From Planctomycetota bacterium (lineage in GTDB: Bacteria; Planctomycetota; Planctomycetia; Pirellulales; Pirellulaceae), in the NCBI GenBank assembly GCA_026692885.1, contig JAPLNJ010000443.1, positions 1 through 7,423 on the forward strand: a stretch of 7,423 nt of DNA. Direction: 5' to 3'. The position numbers and the translations under genes are program-made. Below are positions 1-4,822 of the stretch, piece after piece. The notes beneath the pieces were generated by a model. That model was not told where the DNA came from and did not search any database. It worked only from the letters and a program-made list of their open reading frames with translations. Within the stretch, counting starts at the first letter, position 1. The number at the start of each line of letters is the position of its first letter.

Positions 1-179
1 AGGATATTGCCCGAGACGTACACGCGCTGGCCGGTGTAGTAGGTCTTCAGCGTGTCAATGGTAGCGACCATAACGCACCGGTGCAGATCGGTCTCGGCCA
101 TAGGTTTTCCGTCCGCGGTGGGATAGTCGACGTGCGGCAACAAGGTGTTCGTCGTGACGGGACTGGCAATCGCAGTCAT
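1..179 (-). CDS. Uma2-family putative endonuclease, N-terminal part (runs off left edge)
   Basis: Reading the minus strand from the ATG at 179 gives 59 open codons to the window edge. The segment 'MAETDLHR' (about residues 28-35), followed by an 'IDTLK' helix and 'VYVSGNI' near the edge, matches the start of the Uma2 (DUF820) family, a PD-(D/E)XK nuclease-like fold of unknown biological role that is highly expanded in cyanobacteria and planctomycetes. The catalytic half of the family lies beyond the window, so I cannot tell whether the gene is intact. A GGGGGAA stretch 5 nt upstream of the ATG could serve as ribosome binding site, and a perfect TATAAT lies about 80 nt upstream. The gene diverges from everything on the plus strand and has no evident link to the aromatic pathway. 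The family call is by remembered motif, not by a search. Confidence 0.72.
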   Translation of the reverse strand, partial: MTAIASPVTTNTLLPHVDYPTADGKPMAETDLHRCVMVATIDTLKTYYTGQRVYVSGNI

Positions 180-256
180 TTGCAGTTCCCCCAGATATTC
201 GCGCCGGCTTCCGCCGGTTCTCCGGGAATCGGCGGACGGCCAGCTTGGCCTTGGTG

Positions 257-262
257 ATTATA
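257..262 (-). promoter_or_regulatory. Candidate -10 box for the Uma2-family gene
   Basis: The minus strand reads TATAAT here, a perfect sigma-70-type -10 hexamer, 78 nt upstream of the ATG at 179. No good TTGACA-like -35 box lies 16-18 nt further upstream, so the call rests on the -10 box and its position alone. Confidence 0.35.
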
Positions 263-323
263 GCCCCTTCGCCTTGCGCGAGGTAGCTGCCGCTGACGGC
301 ACCGCCAGGGAATGTGTCTCACA

Positions 324-513
324 GCCCAGGGTTGCGCAGCTACCCTGGGTTCGGTCGTCCGAGTTCCCGCCTCTACCCCAACGGGGTTATGTCACTGGGG
401 GGCCACGGTGCGACGCAACCCCGTTGGGGTACGGGGCAAATGCAGAGACCCCCGCATCCCAGGGTAGTCGCTGCGCGGCAACCCTGGGCTATGCGACACA
501 ACCGCTTCGCGGT
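324..513. repeat. Nested palindromic intergenic repeat (three hairpins)
   Basis: An outer pair of units, 324-349 and 458-489, are imperfect inverted copies of each other: GCCCAGGGTTGC at 324-335 is the perfect reverse complement of 478-489, and TACCCTGGG at 341-349 that of 458-466. Each unit is also a hairpin by itself (CCCAGGGT with ACCCTGGG, loops of 9 and 15 nt). Between them, TACCCCAACGGGGTT at 374-388 is a perfect 15-nt inverted repeat of 417-431 with a 28-nt loop. A last small hairpin, ACCGC-TTC-GCGGT, sits at 501-513. Such nested GC-rich repeats with 'accccaacggggtt' and 'ccgcttcgcgg' cores are, as I remember, common between genes in planctomycete genomes. The ORFs that cross it on both strands are by-products of the repeat. 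The right end abuts the transposase remnant. Confidence 0.8.
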
Positions 514-660
514 ACTTCCTGCCAGCGGCTCCTGGCGTTGGATCTTGCCCTTCAGTTCCAGCACGCGCATCGGGGTGTCATCGTTGTGCAGCAAATCGCC
601 CTGCGATCCCAGCCAGAGCCGGGTCTGCGGTATTCCCCACGGCTCCAGGTCGGCGATTTC
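514..660 (-). pseudogene. Fragment of an IS66-type transposase
   Basis: The minus-strand frame read from 660 down to 514 encodes about 49 residues. They include 'GDLLHNDDTPMRVLEL' (600-553) followed by 'KGKIQRQEPLAGS'. The 'LHNDDT.M.VL' block resembles the catalytic-aspartate region (DDE, 'HADET' in the best-known members) of IS66-family transposases found in planctomycetes and verrucomicrobia. Upstream in this frame a stop codon appears near 717, and downstream the reading runs straight into the palindromic repeat at 513. Neither the N-terminal zinc-finger part nor the rest of the DDE domain is present, and I see no IS ends. It is best read as a dead remnant cut by the repeat. Similarity is judged by eye; a protein search with the 49 residues would settle it. 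Confidence 0.5.
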
Positions 661-884
661 TCCCCGTCGCTGAATCCCGTGGACAGGCCGTCTCGCAGAC
701 CAATCCCCAAGGGCTTAGCTTCCCGGTAGAGCAGTCCAACTAGCGGTTGCAGTTGACGTGCTGGTCTCCGCGCCTTTCACAGTCTTGCCCCCCTAGTTGG
801 CGCGTCCCTGCGCGAAGTCTATGTTGATGTTTCGCAAGCAACTCATCAGCGCGAGGAAGGCAAACGAGAGGGAGCGAAAGGACT
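661..884. other. Intergenic stretch with no recognisable gene
   Basis: No convincing coding frame appears on either strand; the plus-strand ORF spanning part of it is a product of GC-rich repeat sequence. An 8-bp inverted repeat, CCAACTAG (736-743) and CTAGTTGG (793-800), is present but could be chance. TTGACG at 753-758 has no good -10 partner. GGGAG at 870-874 is the likeliest ribosome binding site for the small gene that starts at 885. Confidence 0.4.
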
Positions 885-1118
885 ATGAAGAAGGCACCCG
901 CCCGTAAATCGAAACGCGGTACAACCGACCAGCTTCGCGACGAATACCGGTTCGACTATTCGAAGGCGAAGCCGAACCGCTTTGCATCGCGCGTGGATCG
1001 ATCCTGCGTCGTGGTGGCCCTGGATCCCGACGTATCCAAGGTGTTCACCACGCCAGACGCGGTCAACAAGGTCTTGCGCGCATTGATCGAGGCCATGCCC
1101 ACAGTGGCGTACGCTTAG
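885..1118 (+). CDS. Small antitoxin-like hypothetical protein, orphan
   Basis: This encodes 77 residues with a very basic N-terminus (residues 1-12, 'MKKAPARKSKRG'), then 'EYRFDYSKAKPNRFA' (about 20-34), then 'CVVVALDPDVSKVFTTPDA' and an amphipathic end 'VNKVLRALIEAMP'. The arrangement 'YDFSKA.PNRFA ... VVLDPDV..VF....VN..LR.L' recurs in a large uncharacterised family of small bacterial proteins often found beside small toxin genes and annotated as antitoxins or as hypothetical proteins. I give the family resemblance from memory and do not assign a toxin partner: none is visible on either side, so it is an orphan or the relic of a lost pair. AAAGGA at 877-882 is too close to the ATG to be ideal; GGGAG at 870-874 is spaced better. 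The gene ends 209 nt before had and is unlikely to share its function. Confidence 0.6.
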   Translation: MKKAPARKSKRGTTDQLRDEYRFDYSKAKPNRFASRVDRSCVVVALDPDVSKVFTTPDAVNKVLRALIEAMPTVAYA

Positions 1119-1218
1119 CTGTTGACACTGAGGCGTGGCGGGATGCTACGGCCACACTCGCCGGGGAGGAAAATGGGACGGGGGGAGGCTGGCTCTGGAC
1201 CTTTCGTTTGGGCGGCGG

Positions 1219-1224
1219 TACAAT
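1219..1224 (+). promoter_or_regulatory. Possible -10 box upstream of had
   Basis: TACAAT differs from the consensus TATAAT at one position and lies 104 nt upstream of the had ATG, in the only noncoding stretch before the catabolic genes. The -35 candidate 18 nt upstream (CTGGAC, 1195-1200) is poor. If used, the transcript would begin near 1231 and include the ligase stub and the had ribosome binding site. Confidence 0.25.
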
Positions 1225-1262
1225 TTCGGCCACAACTGGATTGGAACGCCAAGCCCATGACT

Positions 1263-1322
1263 GTAGCCGAACTGCCGAAGACAGCGACGGGGAAGATCCA
1301 GCGCTACAAGCTGCGGAGAGAA
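1263..1322 (+). pseudogene. 3'-terminal stub of a benzoate-CoA-ligase-like gene
   Basis: In the frame with codons at 1263, 1266 and so on, the translation is 'VAELPKTATGKIQRYKLRRE'. This is the A10 motif at the extreme C-terminus of AMP-forming acyl-CoA ligases; the Lys of 'TGK' is the residue that catalyses adenylation. The form 'LPKTATGKIQR(F/Y)KLR' is most like benzoate-CoA ligase and its close relatives, and unlike acetyl-CoA synthetase ('SGKIMRR'). Upstream of about 1263 the same frame shows no ligase sequence (the expected 'Y.PR...FV' is missing), and the other two frames do not supply it. Downstream the frame stays open into had until 1502, without the stop expected at the ligase C-terminus. 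So only some 20 codons of a roughly 520-residue enzyme remain. The last codons carry the GGAGAG that serves had, which may explain why this piece survived. Confidence 0.65.
1315..1320 (+). promoter_or_regulatory. Ribosome binding site of had (inside the ligase stub)
   Basis: GGAGAG lies 7 nt upstream of the ATG at 1328 and supports that start over the one 40 codons further up in the same frame. The site is made by the CGG-AGA-GAA codons (Arg-Arg-Glu) of the ligase remnant. Confidence 0.6.
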
Positions 1323-1327
1323 CCGTC

Positions 1328-2401
1328 ATGCGTATCAGCTCCTGGATCGTTCGCCAGCCAGCCGAGCCGATGGTGCTTGAGCAACGGGAGGAGATTGCGG
1401 GGGCAGGCGAGGTTCTCGTCGAGGTCCGGGGCTGCGGGGTCTGCCACACGGATTTGGCGTTCTATTATGGCGGCGTTCCGACACGCCATCCGTTCCCCTT
1501 AGCCCTCGGTCACGAGGTGAGTGGCCGCGTGGTGGAGGCTGGGGCCGGAGCCGAAGCCTGGGTCGGGCAGGAGGTCATCGTTTCGGCGGTGATCCCTTGC
1601 GGGCAATGCGCAGCCTGCCAGACCGGTCGGGGCGAGATCTGTCCGAGCCAGATCTTCCCCGGAAACGACGTGCACGGTGGCTTCTCTACGCATGTTCGTG
1701 TGCCAGCCCGGGGACTTTGTCCGATACCCGACCTCACCGATCGGGCCATCAACCCGTCGGGCTATGCCTTGGCTGACCTGTCGGTGATCGCCGACGCCGT
1801 CGCCACGCCCTATCAGGCGATTCTGAAAAGCGGACTCCAGCCGGGGGATCTCGCGGTCTTCGTCGGGGCCGGCGGGTTGGGCGGCTTCGGCGTGCAGATT
1901 GCCGCGGCCCTCGGCGCCGTGGTCATCGCTCTGGATGTGAGCCAGGAGCGATTGGATCGGTTGGCCGCTCATGGCGCATGCCTGACCCTCCGGCCCGACG
2001 CGATGGAGTTTCGCGATCTGCGCCGGCAAGTCAACGGCTTCGCCGCCAAGCAGGGAATCCCCAGTTGGCGTCAGCGGATCTTCGAGACCTCGGGGACCCC
2101 GCAGGGGCAGTCCACGGCCTTCGGGTTGCTCGGACGCGGCGGTTACCTGTCGGTGGTCGGTTACACTCCGGCCAAGGTGGAACTGCGTCTCTCGAACCTG
2201 ATGGCCCTGGATGCTATCGCCCAGGGGAATTGGGGCTGCTTGCCTGAGCACTATCCGGCGGTTCTTGACTTGGTATTGTCGGGTAAGGTGGCCCTTGCTC
2301 CGTTCGTAGAACAGCGTCCCCTGGCGTCGATCAACGCAACCTTCGCGGAGGCACATGCCCGGCGGCTGTCGAAGCGCGTCATTCTCATTCCGGAGTCCTA
2401 G
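1328..2401 (+). CDS. had: 6-hydroxycyclohex-1-ene-1-carbonyl-CoA dehydrogenase
   Basis: Had oxidises 6-hydroxycyclohex-1-ene-1-carbonyl-CoA to the 6-oxo compound with NAD+, the step after ring reduction and hydration in anaerobic benzoyl-CoA breakdown; it is cytoplasmic. The 357-residue protein is a zinc-dependent medium-chain dehydrogenase close to the family length (368 in Thauera, from memory). 'GCGVCHTD' gives catalytic-zinc Cys39 and 'GHE' gives His62; Asp156 in 'VIADAV' is a candidate third ligand. Cys91, 94, 97 and 105 form the complete structural zinc lobe. The Rossmann motif 'GAGGLGGFG' is at 180-188, and the acidic residue Asp203 after the second strand fits NAD+ preference. ATG 1328 is chosen because homology begins there and GGAGAG lies 7 nt upstream; the 40 codons before it read out of frame through the ligase stub. 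The adjacent oah and bcr genes turn a generic alcohol dehydrogenase call into Had. A paralogue acting on methylated analogues is possible. Its last two codons and stop lie in an inverted repeat. Confidence 0.88.
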   Translation: MRISSWIVRQPAEPMVLEQREEIAGAGEVLVEVRGCGVCHTDLAFYYGGVPTRHPFPLALGHEVSGRVVEAGAGAEAWVGQEVIVSAVIPCGQCAACQTGRGEICPSQIFPGNDVHGGFSTHVRVPARGLCPIPDLTDRAINPSGYALADLSVIADAVATPYQAILKSGLQPGDLAVFVGAGGLGGFGVQIAAALGAVVIALDVSQERLDRLAAHGACLTLRPDAMEFRDLRRQVNGFAAKQGIPSWRQRIFETSGTPQGQSTAFGLLGRGGYLSVVGYTPAKVELRLSNLMALDAIAQGNWGCLPEHYPAVLDLVLSGKVALAPFVEQRPLASINATFAEAHARRLSKRVILIPES

Positions 2402-2531
2402 GTTGCCAAGGGAAAACGATAGAACGTGGCTTGGGAGGGCGACGCTCCCGCGGAGCCGTGGGCGGTTCCCGACGGCTCTCCCCGGCTCGGCAGGAGCCTC
2501 GCCCTCCCAGGCCATTGACAACCTAGGACTC
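2393..2531. repeat. Palindromic MITE-like element with 13-bp terminal inverted repeats, between had and oah
   Basis: The ends GAGTCCTAGGTTG (2393-2405) and CAACCTAGGACTC (2519-2531) are perfect 13-bp inverted repeats. Inside them a second pair, 2428-2458 and 2483-2513, matches at 27 of 31 positions, including a perfect TGGGAGGGCGA (2432-2442 against 2499-2509), around a 24-nt centre. The two halves differ mainly by 17 extra nt on the left between outer and inner arms. The minus strand would translate as 'AWEGEAPAEPG', a peptide typical of interspersed palindromic repeats in planctomycetes and verrucomicrobia. There is no transposase and no T-run after the stem, so neither a self-moving element nor a standard terminator is indicated. 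The left end supplies the had stop codon (TAG inside CCTAGG). In RNA the whole unit could fold into one long hairpin. Confidence 0.85.
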
Positions 2532-2551
2532 AAGAGATTCGGGATTTATTC

Positions 2552-3646
2552 ATGGAACTGAAGAACCACGACCTGACGGAACTCGCATCCCAGCCCGGCG
2601 TCCTTTATGAAGAGATCCAGTTGAAGGATCAGGAGGGAAATGCCGTCGAGGGTTTGCACGCGGTGCGGATGGCCCTGGACAACCCCCGCCAACTCAACTC
2701 CTACACGACCGAGATGGTCAAGGGAGTCATCCGCAGCCTGGGGCGGGCCTCGAACGACCGGGCCTGTGTGGCCGTGGTCTTTACGGCGACGGGCAATCGC
2801 GCCTTTTGCACAGGCGGGAACACGGCCGAATACGCCGAGTATTACGCCGGACGGCCGGAAGAGTACCGCCAATACATGCGTTTGTTCAACGACATGATCA
2901 GCGCGATCCTGCACTGCGACAAGCCGGTGATTTGCCGCGTCAACGGGATGCGGATCGCCGGGGGCCAGGAGATCGGGATGGCCTGCGACTTCTCGATCGC
3001 CCAGGATCTGGCCCTTTTCGGCCAGGCCGGACCGCGGCACGGCTCGGCCCCCGATGGCGGCAGCACCGACTTCCTGCCCTTGTTCGTCGGCATTGAGGCG
3101 GCTATGGAGAGCTGCACCCTCTGCCCGCACTGGAGCGCCTACAAAGCCCTGCGGCTCGGCCTGCTGACCAAGGTCGTGCCGGCTCTGAAGGTCGAGGGGA
3201 AGTTCACGGCCAACCCCCTGGTGATTACCGACCGTTGGATCGACCATGGGGGCCAAATCGTTTACGGGGAGTTCCACGAAGGCCCCGAGCGGGCCGTCGG
3301 CAAAGAGCTCTTGGCACGGGGCGAGATCGACCTCGGCTGGCTCGACCGGGAGGTTGACTCGCTGATTCTCTCTCTGGCGATGACCATGCCGGGCTGCCTC
3401 ACGAAGACCATCGAGAGTGTACGGAAGCACAAGCTCGAGCACTGGGACCGGAACAAGGAAAGCAACCGCGCCTGGCTGGCGCTGAACATGATGACGGAGG
3501 GGCGGACCGGCTTCCGCGCCTTCCACGAAGGGACGAAGACCTGCCGCGAGACTGACTTCCTGTTACTGCGGCGGCGACTGGCCGAGGGTCAGGTGTGGGG
3601 CCACGAACTTATTGAGGAGGTCCTGGCCCGTGCCCACGCCAAGTAG
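2552..3646 (+). CDS. oah: 6-oxocyclohex-1-ene-1-carbonyl-CoA hydrolase (ring opening)
   Basis: Oah adds water to the double bond of 6-oxocyclohex-1-ene-1-carbonyl-CoA and then hydrolytically opens the ring, giving 3-hydroxypimelyl-CoA, which enters beta-oxidation; it acts in the cytoplasm. The 364-residue protein belongs to the crotonase superfamily and is near the family length (about 376 in Thauera, from memory). 'AFCTGGNTAEY' (84-94) and 'RIAGGQEIGMACDFSIAQD' (134-152) hold the two backbone sites of the oxyanion hole. They are followed by the family-specific 'FGQAGPRHGSAPDGGSTDF' (156-174), which separates Oah from ordinary enoyl-CoA hydratases. The ATG at 2552 begins 20 nt after the palindromic element; no clear Shine-Dalgarno sequence precedes it, unlike its neighbours. 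The 3' end overlaps the start of bcrC by 17 nt, so the two are probably translated together. A variant acting on methylated intermediates cannot be excluded. Confidence 0.92.
   Translation: MELKNHDLTELASQPGVLYEEIQLKDQEGNAVEGLHAVRMALDNPRQLNSYTTEMVKGVIRSLGRASNDRACVAVVFTATGNRAFCTGGNTAEYAEYYAGRPEEYRQYMRLFNDMISAILHCDKPVICRVNGMRIAGGQEIGMACDFSIAQDLALFGQAGPRHGSAPDGGSTDFLPLFVGIEAAMESCTLCPHWSAYKALRLGLLTKVVPALKVEGKFTANPLVITDRWIDHGGQIVYGEFHEGPERAVGKELLARGEIDLGWLDREVDSLILSLAMTMPGCLTKTIESVRKHKLEHWDRNKESNRAWLALNMMTEGRTGFRAFHEGTKTCRETDFLLLRRRLAEGQVWGHELIEEVLARAHAK
3614..3620 (+). promoter_or_regulatory. Ribosome binding site of bcrC, inside oah
   Basis: GAGGAGG lies 9 nt upstream of the GTG at 3630 and decides this start over the in-frame TTG at 3612, which lies in front of the site and overlaps it. 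It is the strongest Shine-Dalgarno sequence in the window. Confidence 0.7.
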
Positions 3647-4814
3647 TTCGGAAGGTCTCGATGAATTGCTGGGGCGAGCGGAGGCCCTGTACCGGGACCG
3701 CCGCCTGGAGCTCGTGCGTGACTGGAAGCAGCACAACGGCGGGCTGGCCATCGGCTACCTGCCGATTTACGTCCCCCGGGAGTTGCTGCACGCCCAAGGG
3801 GTACTGCCCGTTGGCGTGATGGGCGGGGGTGATGACCTGGAAGTGATTCGGGGGGACGCCTACTACCAGTCTTACATCTGCCGCATGCCACGCAGCACGC
3901 TCGAACTCGGCTTGAACGGCAGCCTGGACTGCCTGGACGGGATGCTCTTCCCGGCGATCTGCGACGTGATCCGCAACCTGTCGGGCATGTGGCAGCTGCT
4001 CTTTCCGGACAAGTTAGTTCGTTATCTGGACCTGCCCCAGAACTTCGACCGCGAACTCGGGGGGGCGTTCTTCCGGCGCGAACTTGAGGAGCTATCCGCC
4101 GACTTGGTAGCACGCGGCGCTCGGCCTCTCGACGAAGCTGCCTTGCGTCAGTCCATCGCGGTCTACAACGACAATCGCAGGCTAGTCCGGCAACTCTGCG
4201 AGCTGCGCCACAGCGAACCGTGGAAGGTCCCGGCCTCGGAGTTCTACCTGCTCATGCGTGCAGGGTTGGTCCTGCCGGTCGAGCAGCACACGCAGATGCT
4301 TGCAAGCTACCGGCAGCAGGTCGCTACCGACGCCGATCGAAAGCCGCTGGACCAAGCCCGGGTCCTGGTGGCCGGCTGTTTCTGCGAGCAGCCTCCGCTG
4401 GGGCTGCTCAAGACGCTGGAGCGGGCGGGTTGCTACATCGTCGATGACGACTTGGTGCAGATCCACCGCTGGATCCGCGGCGACATTCCGATCGAGGGGG
4501 ATCCTCTGCAAAACTGTGTCGTGGCCTTTCTCGAAAACTCCATCGCCAGCCCAACTCGCTATATTGACCGGCAGGAGAAAGGCCAGGACCTGGTCCAGCG
4601 CGCGCGACACAGCGGCGCCGAGGGAGTGCTCTTTTGCGGCGCCAGTTTCTGCGACCCCGCCCTGCTAGACCAGCCCATGGCGGTGGCCGCCGTCGAGGAG
4701 GCCGGCATCCCGTGGACCGCTTTCAAGTACAGCGAGAACACCGGCCAGTTCCAGGTCATTCGGGAGCAGGCCGGGACCTTCGCCGATTCGATCCGGCTCT
4801 GGCAGATACCGTGA
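3630..4814 (+). CDS. bcrC: Benzoyl-CoA reductase, subunit C (gamma), ATP-dependent class I
   Basis: BcrC pairs with BcrB to form the substrate-reducing half of class I benzoyl-CoA reductase, which dearomatises benzoyl-CoA to cyclohexa-1,5-diene-1-carbonyl-CoA. Both subunits belong to the 2-hydroxyacyl-CoA dehydratase D-component family and bind [4Fe-4S] clusters. From GTG 3630 the product is 394 residues (386 in Thauera, from memory). Recognisable blocks are 'YLPIYVPRELLHAQGVLP' (43-60), 'YICRMPRSTLELGL' (82-95) with Cys84, 'LDCLDGMLFPAICDVIRN' (99-116) with Cys101 and Cys111, 'VLVAGCFCEQPPLG' (245-258) with Cys250 and Cys252, and 'FCGASFCDPALLDQPM' (335-350) with Cys336 and Cys341. Which of these bind clusters I cannot tell from sequence alone. 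The gene starts inside oah and ends 8 nt before bcrB. Close relatives reduce methylbenzoyl-CoA, so exact substrate range is open. Confidence 0.88.
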   Translation: MPTPSSSEGLDELLGRAEALYRDRRLELVRDWKQHNGGLAIGYLPIYVPRELLHAQGVLPVGVMGGGDDLEVIRGDAYYQSYICRMPRSTLELGLNGSLDCLDGMLFPAICDVIRNLSGMWQLLFPDKLVRYLDLPQNFDRELGGAFFRRELEELSADLVARGARPLDEAALRQSIAVYNDNRRLVRQLCELRHSEPWKVPASEFYLLMRAGLVLPVEQHTQMLASYRQQVATDADRKPLDQARVLVAGCFCEQPPLGLLKTLERAGCYIVDDDLVQIHRWIRGDIPIEGDPLQNCVVAFLENSIASPTRYIDRQEKGQDLVQRARHSGAEGVLFCGASFCDPALLDQPMAVAAVEEAGIPWTAFKYSENTGQFQVIREQAGTFADSIRLWQIP

Positions 4815-4822
4815 GGGTGACG

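Noticed and set aside
324..489. Repeats as a possible CRISPR array
   Set aside because: Units are inverted rather than direct, unevenly spaced and self-palindromic, with no regular spacers or cas genes.
145..729. 194-residue plus-strand open frame, and a 119-residue one at 314-673
   Set aside because: Both run through the nested palindromes and antisense to the Uma2 start and IS66 remnant; the translations reflect repeat sequence and show no family features.
1122..1149. TTGACA at 1122-1127 with TGCTAC 16 nt downstream as the had promoter
   Set aside because: The -10 candidate is weak and the site lies about 180 nt from had; TACAAT at 1219 is nearer and better, though also unproven.
1208..1327. 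Upstream extension of had by 40 residues
   Set aside because: The added residues match no dehydrogenase and read the ligase stub out of frame; the ATG at 1328 has its own GGAGAG.
2428..2513. Palindrome between had and oah as a rho-independent terminator
   Set aside because: No run of T follows the stem, the arms are long with mismatches, and the downstream genes belong to the same pathway.
2515..2520. Perfect TTGACA in front of oah as a -35 box
   Set aside because: No -10-like hexamer lies 15-19 nt downstream; part of it belongs to the 13-bp terminal inverted repeat.
1499..2533. 344-residue minus-strand open frame opposite had
   Set aside because: Antisense to a clear dehydrogenase; low-complexity GC-rich shadow. 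Its 'WEGEAPAEP' N-terminus comes from the palindromic element.
2546..3526. 326-residue minus-strand open frame opposite oah
   Set aside because: Shadow of the strongly biased third codon positions of oah; no recognisable domain.
4634..4822. Upstream extension of bcrB inside bcrC
   Set aside because: The arginine-rich translation is the out-of-frame image of the conserved bcrC C-terminus; the ATG at 4823 fits family length and spacing.
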